Part shown: one piece after another, positions 1 to 12,062 of the stretch
Layout: each line of letters begins with the position of its first letter
Numbering within the stretch: position 1 is the first letter of the stretch
DNA from: Closterium sp. Naga37s-1
Taxonomy: Eukaryota; Streptophyta; Zygnematophyceae; Desmidiales; Closteriaceae
Assembly: GCA_947471745.1 (NCBI GenBank)
Contig: CANJKZ010000777.1
Location: forward strand, 124,001-188,000
DNA length: 64,000 nucleotides
Direction of reading: 5' to 3'
The notes under the pieces: model-generated
The model's database searches: none
Told to the model about the DNA's origin: nothing
Seen by the model: the letters and a program-made list of their open reading frames with translations, nothing else
Position numbers and translations under genes: made by a program

Positions 1-692
1 CGGGTCACAGTACACCAATCCAGATTGACACGCTGCCACGCTGTGATTGATTCGATAGTAACCATGTCAGCCACAGACGGGCTTATCGCTTATCGCTTCC
101 AAGGCAATTCCTCCAAGGCTCCGACCCATCTTGACAGCAATAGCGACAGTCCACCAACCCATCCGTTTTTCAGCAACTCTTCCATTTCATGGTGAATTTA
201 TCGTAACGTCTATTAGACCAAAGAGTTCCCCCTCTTCTAGCATGCTAGATGGCCTGTCATTGTACGACCAAGAGCTCCCGTCACGAAATTCTGCTTTCAC
301 GAGAATATTCACCCCGGCGTCACGTTTCACGGCTAGAAAACTGGAATCTGGTCAACAGCTGCCACGCGGGCAGTAATTCACGCCATGCGCACGCGCCATA
401 GAAAGAGAAGACGCCAGGAGAGACGTCAAGATGTTCAAGACGCGTTGCGTAACCGAGCAAATTCACAGACGTCCCAATCTCAGACAATATCCTTTGTAGG
501 ACTAGTGAGATGTCATATATACGACCTTTGAGTATAATAGTGTTACGCGTATCACTCCAATCGGGTATTTCCGGTTAGATGTAAAATCACAGCTTCGCAA
601 TTTGAATCGTACTAGATACATTTCGCAAAAGGCATTTGCGAAAAGACTGGCGACACGCAAGATTCCACACGAGCTCAAATCATGATCATGTA
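1..692. other. Intergenic; partial flank of a duplicated thioredoxin-like module
   Basis: I see no gene here. Around 340-440 the sequence contains a 'ctgccac…ggca' stretch followed by 'gacgtcaagatg'. That pair also occurs upstream of the thioredoxin-like gene at 693-1031 (about 1310-1380), and more loosely upstream of the copy at 15331. This suggests the window starts inside the upstream flank of another, off-window copy. Bases 560-690 match 15190-15330, the 3' side of the second copy. Short open frames here have no recognisable domain. Confidence 0.4.
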
Positions 693-1031
693 CTACTCAA
701 TCCAAGTTGCGATGCCATGCTCGGGTTGTGCACCAAAAACGCTATTGACAGCAGACCCATCCTTGAAAAACACAATCGAAGGCGTGATAGGTGCTCCGTA
801 TTTCGGGCCCAAGTTGGGATACACATGCGCGTCCACCACGTAGAATGCGACCTCTTCGCTCCTATCTTGGTGGGCCTTCGCAACGTTGCCAATGCTCTCG
901 CCAAGCGCTTCGGATTCCTCGCAATCGTTCGCCAAAAAGCACACGACGACTAATTGCGGAGCGTCCAGGACGAGATCCCGGAAGCTGTCCTCCGACAATG
1001 GATGCACAAACTCAGTCACGGCGAATGCCAT
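693..1031 (-). CDS. Thioredoxin-like protein without the redox CxxC (copy A)
   Basis: Single-exon frame of 112 residues with a thioredoxin fold. It has a β-strand 'PQLVVVCFL', a helix, 'VAFYVVDAHVYPNLGPKYG' and the cis-proline strand 'ITPSIVFF', which aligns with 'IPTVMIF' of the genuine thioredoxin m at 58352-58962. The WCGPC site is replaced by 'LANDCEESEA', leaving one cysteine, so dithiol oxidoreductase activity is not expected. The start at 1031 (MAFAV) was chosen because the start codons of copies B and C align there; an upstream in-frame ATG at 1115 is not shared. No transit peptide is visible. It could be a structural or regulatory thioredoxin-fold protein or a decaying paralogue. The frame is intact, which argues against a very old pseudogene. 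Upstream and downstream sequence is shared with copy B. Confidence 0.62.
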   Translation of the reverse strand: MAFAVTEFVHPLSEDSFRDLVLDAPQLVVVCFLANDCEESEALGESIGNVAKAHQDRSEEVAFYVVDAHVYPNLGPKYGAPITPSIVFFKDGSAVNSVFGAQPEHGIATWIE

Positions 1032-1611
1032 TGCTGTAACTCGAATGTCGAAATGTGAAGACAGAAAAGCGCGTGCAACGCACAGCACGGCGTCTTGGTG
1101 TGGATGGCTACGCACAAGTCAGAACAGGGCAGTGCTAGAACGCATGTGAGAGTGAAGGCCTTCACTTCAGTGTCACAGAAAGCTCGCATATATTGAATAT
1201 GAATGATGCGGTTCAATAGGTGGCAATGTGACCAGATTGTTTCCCACAAATCCATCGTACTGTAGCGGAAGTTCCCACAGCTGCCACACTAGGCAGCATT
1301 TTTTTGTTCCCACATCTGCCACACTTGGCAGCATTTTTTCATCCACGAAAGGCTATACGTCGGCGAGACGTCAAGATGATGGTGGAACTGCTGTTACAGT
1401 AATCACCATCCATTGGAGAGATAGAGGGATCCAAATTATACTGGAAAAAAAAAAACACATAATATTTACGTGCAGTGGCCACGAAACTGGCTAACCACTG
1501 CTACACTAAGCAACTTTTCCAGAATCCACTCAACACAGTGTGGGTCAACAAAACGTCAACACAGCTATCAAAACTTTCAAGATGAGTGCGGTGACTGTGG
1601 AAGAATCTCGT
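1032..1611. other. Upstream flank of thioredoxin-like copy A
   Basis: No gene is visible. This is the presumed promoter side of copy A and resembles the same side of copies B (about 15700-16220) and C (about 50225-50530). It holds an imperfect 35-bp direct repeat at 1271-1305 and 1306-1339, containing 'ctgccacac' and 'ggcagcatttttt'. Around 1560-1605, 'actttcaagatg' and 'tggaagaa' recur near 50860-50890. Confidence 0.45.
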
Positions 1612-1830
1612 GTTAAAGCCCAAGACCTGAATTACTCAACGGAAGTCAACGCTAAAAACTAGGTTCGGGAGGCAGGCACGGAGAGGTTCGGTTGGGTTGC
1701 GAGAGACTTTCACTCGCGAAACCAATTTGCGACAAAAGTTTCTCGCTTCCCATGATGGGTGGGGTCCTTCCCACAACCAGAAAAGCACATGCATACCAAA
1801 CTGTGCACAGTTTGAGATAGCACGCAGAGT
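1612..1830. repeat. MITE-like inverted-repeat element, copy 1 (one end clear)
   Basis: Starts with 'gttaaagcccaagacctgaa', which is the inverse of the right end of the element at 13806-14036. It contains the perfect 18-bp palindrome CAAACTGTGCACAGTTTG at 1797-1814. The middle shares only scattered matches with copy 2 ('ggttcgg', 'gcgagag'). The right boundary is not clear; the copia element inserted about 50 bp beyond the palindrome. No coding capacity. Confidence 0.45.
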
Positions 1831-1863
1831 AATAGGCATAGACCATACCTGTAGACAGGGCAG

Positions 1864-1993
1864 TGTCAAACTTATATGATTTGGCCTGTGTAGGTTGTAG
1901 CGGGTTAGACACTAAGGGGTACACAATTCTAGGGTTTCATATTTGTATCTTTTTCATTCCTTAGTCATTCATTCTCTCGTTCTAATTCTCACA
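1864..1993 (+). repeat. 5' LTR of copia element
   Basis: 130 bp, TG...CA termini, 127 of 130 positions identical to the 3' LTR at 9296-9425. It is short for a copia LTR. The GGCAG duplication lies immediately left. Confidence 0.93.
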
Positions 1994-2099
1994 TGGTATA
2001 GAGCAGGTTCCCTCGTGGGAACTGTTCCTAGAGCCCACCGAGTATCGACTTTTTTTTCCTGCCCGGAGCGCGCTTAGTCCCTACCCGAGTCGCGCCCCG

Positions 2100-3000
2100 T
2101 GTGGATCCCCTTCGTGGCCTATAGCGGCCCCTCTCACGGCCCCTAGTGGCCCCGTCGCGCCGTCCTCACGGCCCCGTCGCGCCGCCCTCGCGGCCCCGTC
2201 GCACCGCCCTCACGGCCCCTAGCGGCCCCTCGCGGCCCCTTAGCGGCCCCTCACGGCCCCGTCGCCGCCTGCCGCCCTTTTTAGCGGCCCCGTCGCCGCC
2301 CTCTCAGCGGCCCTGTCGCCGCCCTTTCAGCGGCCCCGTCGCCGCCCTTTCAGCGGCCCCGTCGCCCCCCCCTTGCAGCGGCCCCGTCGCCGCCCTTTCA
2401 GCGGCCCCGTCGCCGCCTCTTAGCGGCCTCGTCGCCGCCGTTCAGCGGCCCCGTCGCCGCCCTTCAGCGGTCCCGTCACCGCCCTTCAGCGGCCCCGTCG
2501 CCGCCCCCTTTCCGCGGCCCCGTCGTCGCCCTTTCAGCGGCCCCGTCGCTGCCCCTTTCCGCGGCCCCGTCGCCGCCCCTTCAGTGGCCCCGTCGCCGCC
2601 CCCCCCCCCCCCCCCCCCCTTTCCGCGGCCCCGTCGCCGCCCTTTCAGCGGCCCCGTCGCCGCCCTTCAGCGGCCCCGTCGCCGCCCTTCAGCGGCCCCG
2701 TCGCCCCCCCCCCCCCCCCCCCCTTTTCCGCGGCCCCGTCGCCACCCCTCGGCGGCCTCGTCGCCGCCCTTCAGCGGCCCCGTCGCCGCTCCTTCGCGGC
2801 AGCGACGCCGCCCTTCACGGCCCCGCCGAGATGCCTTCGCGGCCGAGCCGCCGAGCCGTTGACCTGCCGAGCCGCTGCGCCGCCGAGCCACCGAGCCGCT
2901 GAGTCGCCGAGCCGCCGAGCCGCCGAGCTGCCGAGGCGCCTTTGCCGCCGAGCCGCCGAGCCACCGAGCCGCACTGCAGCCGAGACGCCGCCGCCTGCCG
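2100..3000 (+). repeat. GC-rich tandem repeat in the copia leader
   Basis: Degenerate array of about 20-24 bp units of the type 'cggccccgtcgccgcccttt', followed by a shorter 'gccgagccgccgagc' array (2840-2980). It lies between the 5' LTR and the gag start. The long Pro/Arg open frame through it is a by-product of the stop-free repeat. Long C runs at about 2600-2618 and 2705-2724 are typical slippage sites. Confidence 0.75.
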
Positions 3001-3095
3001 GCCTGCCCCGGACCGCCTCACTTGCCTGGTAAGAGCAGCGCCACTGCCACTGCACTGCCCTGCCCCACTGTACTCACTGCCTGTCTACTGCTGTC

Positions 3096-6000
3096 ATGGC
3101 CACCCCTAGTGTTCTCACCTTTGACGCTGAGGGTCGGGCTGTTGACTTTGAGGTCTGGGTAGATGATCTGCAGCTTTTCCTACAGTGCGATAGGGCAGAC
3201 GGTCTCTCCCTGTTTGACCTCACTTCTGGTGCCTCTCCTGCCCCTGCTGCTGATGCTGACGCCACTGTTCGCTCACAGTGGGCCACGCGCGATGCTGCTG
3301 CCCGCCTTGCTGTGCGCCGCCACTTACCGACCGCTGAGCGCGCGCATTTTAGCCAGTACAAGAGTGCTAAGACCTTGTACGACGCTGTAGTTGCACGCTA
3401 CTCTTCCCCTGCCACTGCTGCTCTTAGCCGCCTCATCCTGCCGTACCTCTTCCCTGACCTCGCCGCTTTTCCCACAGTCGCTGACCTCGTTACGCACCTT
3501 CGCACTAGTGACATTCGCTACCGTGCTGCGCTTCCTGCTGAGTTCTGCGCCAAGAACCCCCCCCCTATGTACATCACCCTCTACTACATAGTCACCCGGC
3601 TCCCTGACACCCTTCGCTCGGTCAGGGACCACTTCCTCTCTGTTTGCCCCACCACACTCACCATTGACCTCCTCGAGGAGCGCCTCCTAGCAGCAGAGAA
3701 GAGTATAGTAGCTGTAGGAGCCTCTCGTTGTGACCCTCGTACCCCTGTCTTTGAGGGGTGCTCCCCCTCCCCCCTCTTGCCCTCTGTTGCCTCTGCTGCT
3801 GCGGCCGACCTTGTTGGTCTTGAGTCGGTAGGCGCGGCGTCTGCCCCTAGCGGGAGACGCCGCCCAGGCAAGGGCAAGGGGGGCAAGGGCGCTGGAGGAG
3901 CTGGCGGGGGCAGTGGAGGCGGCGGTGGAGGCGGCGGAGGGGGTGGAGGTGGCGGTGGGAGTGGTGGCGGGGGTGGGGGCGCTAGTGGCGGCAGTGGAGG
4001 TGGAGGAGGCGGCGGTGGTGGCGGTGCGGGCGGAGGTGGCGGAGGTGGAGGCGGTGGTGGAGGTAGCGGCGGCGGAGGTGGAGCTGGTCGGGGCGGCTCT
4101 ACACAGAGGGTCGGCTCCGGTGGTGGTCAGCGCCAGCAGCAGCAGCAGCGCACTCGTGAGACCCCTCCCCCCCAGCAGCTTCGTGAGTGGTACGCTGCTC
4201 GTCAGCGGGGTGGGGGTGCTGGCCCCTGTACCTACGTTCTACGCACCGGTGACCGCGCGGGTGAGCAGTGTGGGGGTCCGCACTCCACCCAGCGCTGCTT
4301 CGGCCGCCTGACGGACGCGTGGCGTCATCAGTTCCCCGACGCTACTGAGATCCCTCGCTGGGGCGAGCTGTTTAGGGCGGGTGTTGCGATCTTTGATCTT
4401 GATTATGATGCTATTCTTGCTGCCATGTATGCTGTGACTATTAGTGATGAGGGTGACTGTTACCGGTGTTTTCCGCCTGACCCGGGCATTGAGGCTGCTG
4501 CTCTAGGTGCTGGTGAGACTGCTGCTCTAGGTGCCAGTGCGTCTGCTGCCCCAGGTACTGGTGAGTCTGCGCTCTCAGGTACCGCGTCGGCTCCGGCCAC
4601 CCACACCTTCACCCTTGACTCGGGTGCTTCCCGCTCCTTCTTTCGAGACCGCACCACGCTCACGCCGCTTCGCCGGCCAGTGGCAGTCTCCCTGGCAGAC
4701 CCCTCTGGGGGTCCTGTCCTTGCCCACTTCTCCACTGTCCTACCGTGTCCGGCGGCCCCTTCTGGCACCCTGTCAGGTCTTTACCTCCCCTCGTTCTCTA
4801 CGAACTTGGTGAGTGGTGCTGACCTCCAGGATGCAGGGGTTCACCAGTTCACTCCTGCGAGTTGGCGAGTGACTCACTGTACCTGTGCTCGGACGGGCCG
4901 TCACTTGGCCACGTTTACCCGTCAGCCGGGGTCGAGCCTGTACACACTGACTACTGAGTCTCCTCCAGTCGCTGAGTCTGCTCAGGTAGCCGCGTCGGGT
5001 CAGGTGTTCGCTGCGGCGTCCAGGTCTGGTCCTGAGTCTGCCCCCTGCTCGTGTCGTCTCCTGTCTCACCAGACTCTCCTCTGGCACCACCGCCTTGGTC
5101 ACCCCTCCCTGCCTCGCCTTCGCGGCATGGCCTCCCGTGTCCTTGTCTCTGGTCTCCCCCGGTCTCTCCCTCCCCTTCCTCCGGGGCCTGCCCCCACCTG
5201 CGTTCCCTGTGTCGAGGGGCGGCAGCGCGCTGCTCCTCACTCCTCCGAGTTTCCTCCGACAGAGGCTCCGCTGCAGACGCTTCACATGGACGTGTGGGGC
5301 CCAGCCCGCGTCCGTGGACAGGGTCACGAGCGTTACTTCCTGCTGGTGGTTGACGACTACTCGCGTTACACCGCAGTCTTCCCCTTGCACAGCAAGGGTG
5401 AGGTCACTGAGGTGTTGATCGCCTGGATCCGCGCAGCTCGTCTCCAGCTCAGAGAGAGTTTCGGCTCGGACTTTCCTGTTCTGCGTCTGCACTCTGACAG
5501 AGGCGGAGAGTTCTCCTCTGACCTTTTGCGAGCCTTCTGTCGTGCACGAGGTATCCGCCAGACCTTCACGCTTCCGGGCTCTCCGCAGCAAAATGGGATT
5601 GCTGAGCGCCGCATTGGCATGGTCATGGACGTCGCTCGTACGTCCATGGTCCATGCGGCTGCCCCCCATTTTCTGTGGCCGTTTGCGGTTCAGTACGCGG
5701 CGCATCAGATCAACCTTCAGCCCCGGGTCTCCATGCCGGAGACCTCCCCTGCCTTGCTGTGGACGGGGAAGGTTGGCGATGCGTCTGCGTTCCGTGTCTG
5801 GGGATCTCGGGCGTTTGTCCGCGACTTGTCTGCGGACAAGCTGTCCCCTCGTGCTGTTCCCTGCGTGTTCCTTGGCTTCCCCCCTGACGTGCCGGGCTGG
5901 CAGTTCTACCACCCCACCTCGCGCCGTGTTCTGTCCTCCCAGGACGTCACGTTTGACGAGTCGGTTCCCTACTACCGTCTCTTCCCTTACTGCACTGCGT

Positions 6001-9000
6001 CCCCCCCCCCCCCCCCCCCCGCCGCTCTTCCTTACGCCAGGTCCCCCTCCGGTAGACCCCCTCCCCCCTCAGGGTACTGCCCCCTCAGGTGTGTCTCAGG
6101 TAGACGCAGTCGACCCGGTTGAGGTAGCTGTTGACTCTGGTGTTGCTAGGGGTGCTGAGCCTGCGGGTGCTGGGTCTGGGGGTGCTGACTCTGGGGGTGC
6201 TGAGCCTGGGGGTGCTGACTCTGGGGGTGCTGAGCCTGGGGGTGCTGACTCTGGGGGTGCTGCGCCTGGGGGTGCTGAGCCTGGGGGTGCTACGCCTGGG
6301 GGTTCTGAGCCTGGGGGTGCTGCGTCTGGGGGTGCGGAGTCTGAGGGTACTGGACCTGCTCGTGTGGCGTCTGGCGGTGCTGGGCCTGGAGGTTCTTCGG
6401 GTGCTTTGTCCCAGCGGGAGCTACTCTCTCCACAGGAGCTGCGTGAGTGGTTTGCCAGGCGCTGGAGGAGTGCTGCTGGAGCTGGAGGTACTGCGGGCGC
6501 TAGAGGTTCTACTGCTGCTGAGGGTGCTGGTGCCGCGGGTCCCGGAGGTGCTCGTACTGGGAGTACTGGAGCTGCTGGGCCTGCGGGTGCGTCTAGTGCT
6601 GGAGCTGGTGGACCTACTGCGTCTTCTGGTGGTCCGGCTGGAGCTGGAGCTGCTGGGGGTGTTGGCGCTGAGGGTGCTTCTGGTGCTGGTGCCCCTGAGG
6701 GTGCTGGAGTTGGCGCTGCTGGAGCTGGGGGTGCTGCTGGCGCTGGTGCTGTCCCTTCTGGTGCTGGTGCTGCCGTTCGTGGTGCTGGCGCTGTTCCTGC
6801 TGGTTCTGGGGGTGCTGCACGGCCGCGGCCGTACTTCGTTCCGCTCCTTGAGCAGGTTCTTGGTCTTCCGCCCTCCACTAGTCCGGCTCCTCCCTTAGAG
6901 TGTCCACCGCCTGTCCGGTCTGCGTCACAGTTACAGCCTCCCTCTCCTCTAACTGCTCCTTCTCCCTACACTGGTCCTACTGGAGGTCTTGTTGAGCGTC
7001 GTGAGCCTGCGTCTCGTCCTGCGTCGCCTGTCCGTGCTGCTCGCACTGGTGGTCGTGGTTTGCGTCAGCGTCCTCCCCCCGTCCCCGGCACGCACCGGAT
7101 GTCTCTGCGTCCGTCCACTGCTCCTCTGCGTGCCCCGTTGCCTTCCCCGCCTGAGTCCTCTCTTCCTGCTCTTGCTGACCCGGAGTCAGACTCCCTTCGT
7201 GCTGCCAGTCCTACTGTCACGCGTCTCCTTGCTACTGTCGTCACTGACCCTTCCTTTGAGTCTACTGCGGCGTCTGCCCTAGTTGCTGAGCTTGTCGACT
7301 TCGCTGCTCGCTGTCGTCTAGACTACGCTGCTAGTCTGGTTACTGAGTCTGTGTCTGTCTGTCCTCCGTCCGTCGGGGGTGAGTGTGCTCTTGGCACGGA
7401 CGTCCTTGAGGACAGACAGGAGGACCTCCAGTGTCTTGTGGCTGCTTCACCTCATCTCGTGTCCATGCTACTTGCCCCTGAGGGAGACCCGGATGCACCA
7501 GACATCCCGACTCCGCGCTCTTACGCGGAGGCGATAGAGGGTCCTTACTCCTCTCAGTGGCAGGCAGCCATAGACGTAGAGATGGCTTCCTGGAAGTCCA
7601 CAGGCACCTACGTTGACGAGGTTCCCCCGCCTGGGGCGAACATCGTCAGTGGCATGTGGATTTTCAGGGTGAAGCGGCCGCCGGGTTCTCCGCCTGTCTT
7701 CAAGGCGCGTTACGTGGCTCGTGGCTTCAGTCAGCGGCAGGGAGTTGACTACTTTCAGACCTTCTCTCCCACCCCGAAGATGACCACTCTTCGGGTACTG
7801 CTGCACATAGCCGCTCACCGTGACTACGAGCTTCACTCTCTTGACTTCAGCACTGCTTTCTTGCAGGGCAGCCTGCACGAGGAGATCTAGTTGCGCCGCC
7901 CACCTGGCTTCACTGGGACTTTTCCTCCTGGCACCCAGTGGAGCCTCCGGCGGCCAGTCTACGGTCTCCGCCAGGCACCTCGTGAGTGGCACGACACACT
8001 GAGGACTACACTTGCGGCTCTTGGGTTTGCTCCTTCCACTGCCGACCCGTCGCTGTTTCTACGCACCGACACCTCTTTGCCGTCGTTCTACATCCTCGTG
8101 TACGTCGACGACTTGGTCTTTGCCACAGCTGACACTGCTGGACTCGCCTACGTGAAGTCCGAGCTGCAGAAGAGACACACGTGCACAGACCTAGGTGAAC
8201 TGCGCAGCTACCTTGGCTTGCAGATCACCCGGGACAGAGCACAGCGCACCATTACCCTGACTCAGTCACACATGGTGCAGCAGGTCCTTCAGCGCTTCGG
8301 CTTCACGTACTCCTCGCCTCAGGCCACTCCTCTGTCTACTCGCCACTCGCTCTCAGCTCTGCCTTCGGATGAGTCCGTAGAGTCGAGTGGCCCGTACCCA
8401 GAGCTTGTTGGCTGCCTCATGTACCTGATGACCTGCACTCGACCTGACCTTGCATACCCTCTTAGCATTCTGGCACGCTATGTTGCTCCTGGGAGACACA
8501 GACCAGAGCACATGGCTGCAGCGAAGAGGGTGTTGCGCTACTTGTGCAGTACGTCGGGCATGGGGCTAGTACTTGGAGGGCGGAGTCCAGTGGTCCTCAC
8601 TGGTCACGCAGACGCTTCTTGGGCTGACGACCAGGCTACGCAGCGGTCGTCACAGGGTTACACCTTCATCCTTGGTTCCGGCTCTGTTTCGTGGCGGTCT
8701 ACTCGCTCGTCTTCTGTTCTCGGCTCCAGTTGTGAGGCTGAGATCTACGCAGGGGCCATGGCTGCACAGGAGCTACGCTGGCTCACCTACTTGCTGACTG
8801 ACCTGGGAGAGCCGCCTCGTTCTCCTCCAGTTCTGTACGTAGACAACAAGGCCATGCTGGCCTTGTGTCGGGAGCACAGACTGGAGCACAGAACGAAGCA
8901 CATCGCTCTTCGCTACTTTCTTGCTCGTGAGCTGCAGCAGCGCGGTCAGCTGCGTCTTGCTTACGTGGCCTCTGAGGCCAACACTGCTGATATCTTCACC

Positions 9001-9045
9001 AAGGCACTCGCGCCTTGTGATCATCAGCGCTTCTGTACTCTGTAA
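3096..9045 (+). pseudogene. gag-pol coding region of the copia element (fossil)
   Basis: Parts in order, with rough positions. Gag, with an N-terminal region like the UBN2-type gag of plant copia elements, 3096-3800. A very glycine-rich tract, 3890-4100. Aspartic protease motif DSGAS, about 4615. Pre-integrase 'WHHRLGHPS', about 5085. Integrase core 'HMDVWGP', then 'SDRGGEFSS' and 'QQNGIAERR', 5280-5620. A Gly/Ala-rich linker with 'GGAEPGGADSGGA'-type repeats, 6130-6830. Reverse transcriptase, 7650-8120, with YVDDL. RNase H, 8590-9000, with 'HADASWADD' and 'YVDNKAM'. About two breaks interrupt it. Long antisense frames over the same DNA are shadows. Confidence 0.9.
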
Positions 9046-9295
9046 GGTCTTGTGCCTACCTTGCCTCACTTGCTCACTTCTTGACCTTGCTTGTACTGTT
9101 ACATATATATATGTATACCTGCTCTTGCTTGTTTAGCGTTATATATATGTAATCATGCATGTGAACTGGCCTTGTGGCCTTGACTTGTGCTCAGAATGTG
9201 TGGTGACGTTGTGATCCACCCTGAGCTTGCTTTGCCTTGCTTTGCTTGACTGGTCTTGTGACCCCTTGTTCTCCCCCACTTTGCCTATGGGGGTG

Positions 9296-9425
9296 TGTCA
9301 AACTTATATGATTTGGCCTGTGTAGGCTGTAGCGGGTTCGACACTAAGGGGTACACAATTCTAGGGTTTCATATTTGTATCTCTTTCATTCCTTAGTCAT
9401 TCATTCTCTCGTTCTAATTCTCACA
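9296..9425 (+). repeat. 3' LTR of copia element
   Basis: 130 bp, TG...CA, paired with 1864-1993. It is preceded by a short G-rich polypurine tract (about 9285-9295) and followed by GGCAG. Confidence 0.93.
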
Positions 9426-9430
9426 GGCAG

Positions 9431-9719
9431 GGTGTCGGCGTTCACTCAAAAGGGATCAGATGCGCCTTACGATGTGGGTGGCACGGATTTTGATGATGAC
9501 GCGCAAAGCTAGTGCTCGCTGGGTGAAGATTTTTGTGTCGAAATGCATTTTATTGTGCAACTACTGCGTAGCGTAAACTCGCGGCGGAAATCGAATCGCA
9601 CCCGTTCGCCCAAGCGTGACCCTCCCCTCGCCCTCGCTTTCATTTCCCTAGGTCCCACGCTTCCGCTCTCTGTCGCCCGCGTCGTCGCCATCGCTTCCGC
9701 AGCTCGTCGCGTTCGCGAC
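9431..9719. other. Unique sequence right of the copia element
   Basis: No gene is recognised. Before the copia insertion this DNA adjoined base 1863. It grades into the minisatellite that follows. Confidence 0.5.
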
Positions 9720-10960
9720 CCCTGCCCGTCGCCTTCGCTCCGCCCGTCGCCTTCACTTCCCCCCCGTCGCCTTCACTCCCCCCCCCCCCTTCCCCCCCCT
9801 TCCGTCGCCTTCACTTCCCCCTCTCGTCGTCTTCACTTCCCCCTCCCGTCGCCTTCACTTCCCCCTCCCGTCGCCTTCATTTCCCCCTCCCCGTCGCCTT
9901 CACTTCCCCTCCCGTCTCCTTCATTTCCCCCTCCCGTCGCCTTCACTTCCCCTTCCCGTCGCCTTCACTTCCCCCTCCCGTCGCCTTCACTTCCCCTTCC
10001 CGTCGCCTTCACTTCCCCCTCTTGTCGCCTTCACTTCCCCCTCCCGTCGCCTTCACTTCCCCCTCCCGTCGCCTTCACTTCCCCCTCCTCTCGCCTTCAC
10101 TTCCCCCTCCCGTCGCCTTCACTTCCCCCTCCCGTCGCCTTCATTTCCCCCTCCCCGTCGCCTTCACTTCCCCTCCCGTCTCCTTCATTTCCCCCTCCCG
10201 TCGCCTTCACTTCCCCTTCCCGTCGCCTTCACTTCCCCCTCCCGTCGCCTTCACTTCCCCTTCCCGTCGCCTTCACTTCCCCCTCTCGTCGCCTTCACTT
10301 CCCCCTCCCGTCGCCTTCACTTCCCCCTCCCGTCGCCTTCATTTCCCCCTCCCGTCGCCTTTATTTCCCCCTCCCCGTCGCCTTCACTTCCCCTCCCGTC
10401 TCCTTCATTTCCCCCTCCCGTCGCCTTCACTTCCCCCTCCCGTCTCCTTCATTTCCCCCTCCCCGTCGCCTTCACTTCCCCTCCCGTCTCCTTCATTTCC
10501 CCCTCCCGTCGCCTTCACTTCCCCTTCCCGTCGCCTTCACTTCCCCCTCTCGTCTCCTTCATTTCCCCCTCCCGTCGCCTTCACTTCCCCTTCCCGCCGC
10601 CTTCACTTCCCCCTCCCGTCGCCTTCACTTCCCCTTCCCGTCGCCTTCACTTCCCCCTTTCGTCGCCTTCACTTCCCCCTCCCGTCGCCTTCACTTCCCC
10701 CTCCCGTCGCCTTCACTTCCCCTTCCCGTCGCCTTCACTTCCCCCTCCCGTCGCCTTCACTTCCCCTTCCCGTCGCCTTCACTTCCCCCTCTCGTCGCCT
10801 TCACTTCCCCCTCCCGTCGCCTTCACTTCCCCCTCCCGTCGCCTTCACTTCCCCCTCCCGTCGCCTTCATTTCCCCCTCCACGTCGCCTTCATTTCCCCC
10901 TCCCTGTCGCCTTCACTTCCCCCTCCCGTCGCCTTCACCTCCCCCATTTCCCCCCTTCAC
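9720..10960. repeat. 22-bp minisatellite (CGTCGCCTTCACTTCCCCCT-type)
   Basis: About 55 copies of a 22-bp pyrimidine-rich unit. Variants end ccctcc, ccttcc or ccctct. Because 22 is not a multiple of 3 and the unit lacks stops, several frames stay open for hundreds of codons as 22-residue Ser/Pro/Phe repeats; I do not regard these as genes. The unit matches, inverted, the array at 13085-13670 at 17 of 22 positions. Confidence 0.92.
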
Positions 10961-11460
10961 GCTCTCTTACCCCCTCTGCTCGCCCCTGTTTTCCCGGCTC
11001 ACTCCTATACTCACTCTCTCCCTCCCTGCTCACTCTCTTCCCCCCTGCTCACTCTCTTCCCCCCTGCTCACTTTCTTTCCCCCTGTTCTCATCCCTCTTT
11101 CCCCCTTTCTCACCCATTTCCCCCCTGCTTGGTCTATTTCCCCCTGTGCTCGCCCCTAAAATCCCCTGCTCACTCCCTTACCCCTTGTTCACTCTCTCCC
11201 CCTCTGGTCACTCTCTTTCCCTCTGTACTCACCCATCTTTCCACCCTGTTTACTCTCTATTCCCCTTTGTTCAACTCTTTTTCCCCCCCAAGTCCTCTCA
11301 TTTCCCCTCCTTAGCCCCATGCTTACTGGCTATCCCCTTTGCTCACCGCCTTATCCACCCTGCTCTGCTCACTCTGTTCCCCGCTTCGCTCACTCCCCTG
11401 CCTAACTCCTCCCATACATGCCCTCCACCTTCACCCCTCGCTTATTCTGCCATATCCCCT
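10961..11460. repeat. Decayed pyrimidine-rich repeat
   Basis: Irregular repeats of 'ctcactctctTCCCCCCTG' type, probably degenerate continuation of, or a different pyrimidine-rich array beside, the 22-bp minisatellite. No coding evidence. Confidence 0.6.
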
Positions 11461-11933
11461 CTTCCCTCCCCGTTCCATACAGAACCATGCGTGTACAGGT
11501 GCCAGCACCATGGGTCCCAACAGGAGTGGGTTAAAAAGTTACCACCTCCTAGCTTTGTGCTTGTGCTTATAGTCTTGTCTTGGCAACATAAATGGAACAT
11601 TATTTTGCTTTGTTGCACTTTTTCATAATGCTCCAAATCACGATGTGGTGTATTATGAGACGCATCCAACCAACTTCAATAACGGTACATGGCATAGCTA
11701 TTGTAGACAACTAATATTATCAAACCCTATACTCATCAGAACTGGATGCATGGCAGACCTGCACAGACACGAACCACAAACTCTGATGGAGGGTGGGGAA
11801 CAAAGAATGCACGGAGGCAGAAAATGAGCAAGGGAGACACGGAGGAAGGGCGGAAGGGTGAGCGAGATGAAGCGTGGGTAGGGGAGAGAGAGCACGGAAA
11901 GGCACTAAGGCAGAAGCGTGGGCGACGGTGAGA
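11461..11933. other. Unique spacer, no gene seen
   Basis: Mixed-composition sequence between two repeat fields. I see no conserved domain, RNA gene or clear splice-linked exon. Confidence 0.4.
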
Positions 11934-12062
11934 GGATGGGCGGATGAGATGATGGGCAGATGAGAGGATGGGCGGATGAGATGATGGGCGGATGAGATGA
12001 TGGGCGGATGAGATGATGGGCGGATGAGAGGATGGGCGGATGAGATGATGGGCGGATGAGAG
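11934..12062. repeat. 16-bp tandem repeat (ATGGGCGGATGAGATG)
   Basis: About eight consecutive 16-bp units with g/a variants at two positions. Confidence 0.88.

Larger units (their letters stand above)
1864..9425 (+). mobile_element. Ty1/copia LTR retrotransposon (fossil, nearly complete)
   Basis: A copia-type element bounded by two 130-bp LTRs that begin TG and end CA, inside a perfect 5-bp target duplication GGCAG (1859-1863 and 9426-9430). A primer-binding-site-like 'tggtatagagc', close to the initiator-tRNA-Met type, follows the 5' LTR. A purine run lies just before the 3' LTR. Order of parts: long GC-rich leader, gag, protease, integrase, reverse transcriptase, RNase H, which is the copia order. 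The LTRs differ at 3 of 130 positions (about 2%), so the insertion is fairly young. The coding part carries about two breaks, so I treat it as a fossil. Confidence 0.93.

Noticed and set aside
4773-6878. Antisense frames of 260-379 codons over the copia element
   Set aside because: They are shadows of the gag-pol coding strand and have no domain of their own.
9543-11314. Open frames of 430-540 codons, Ser/Pro/Phe-rich
   Set aside because: They are 22-residue repeats produced by a stop-free 22-bp minisatellite; several frames are open at once and no non-repeat domain is present.
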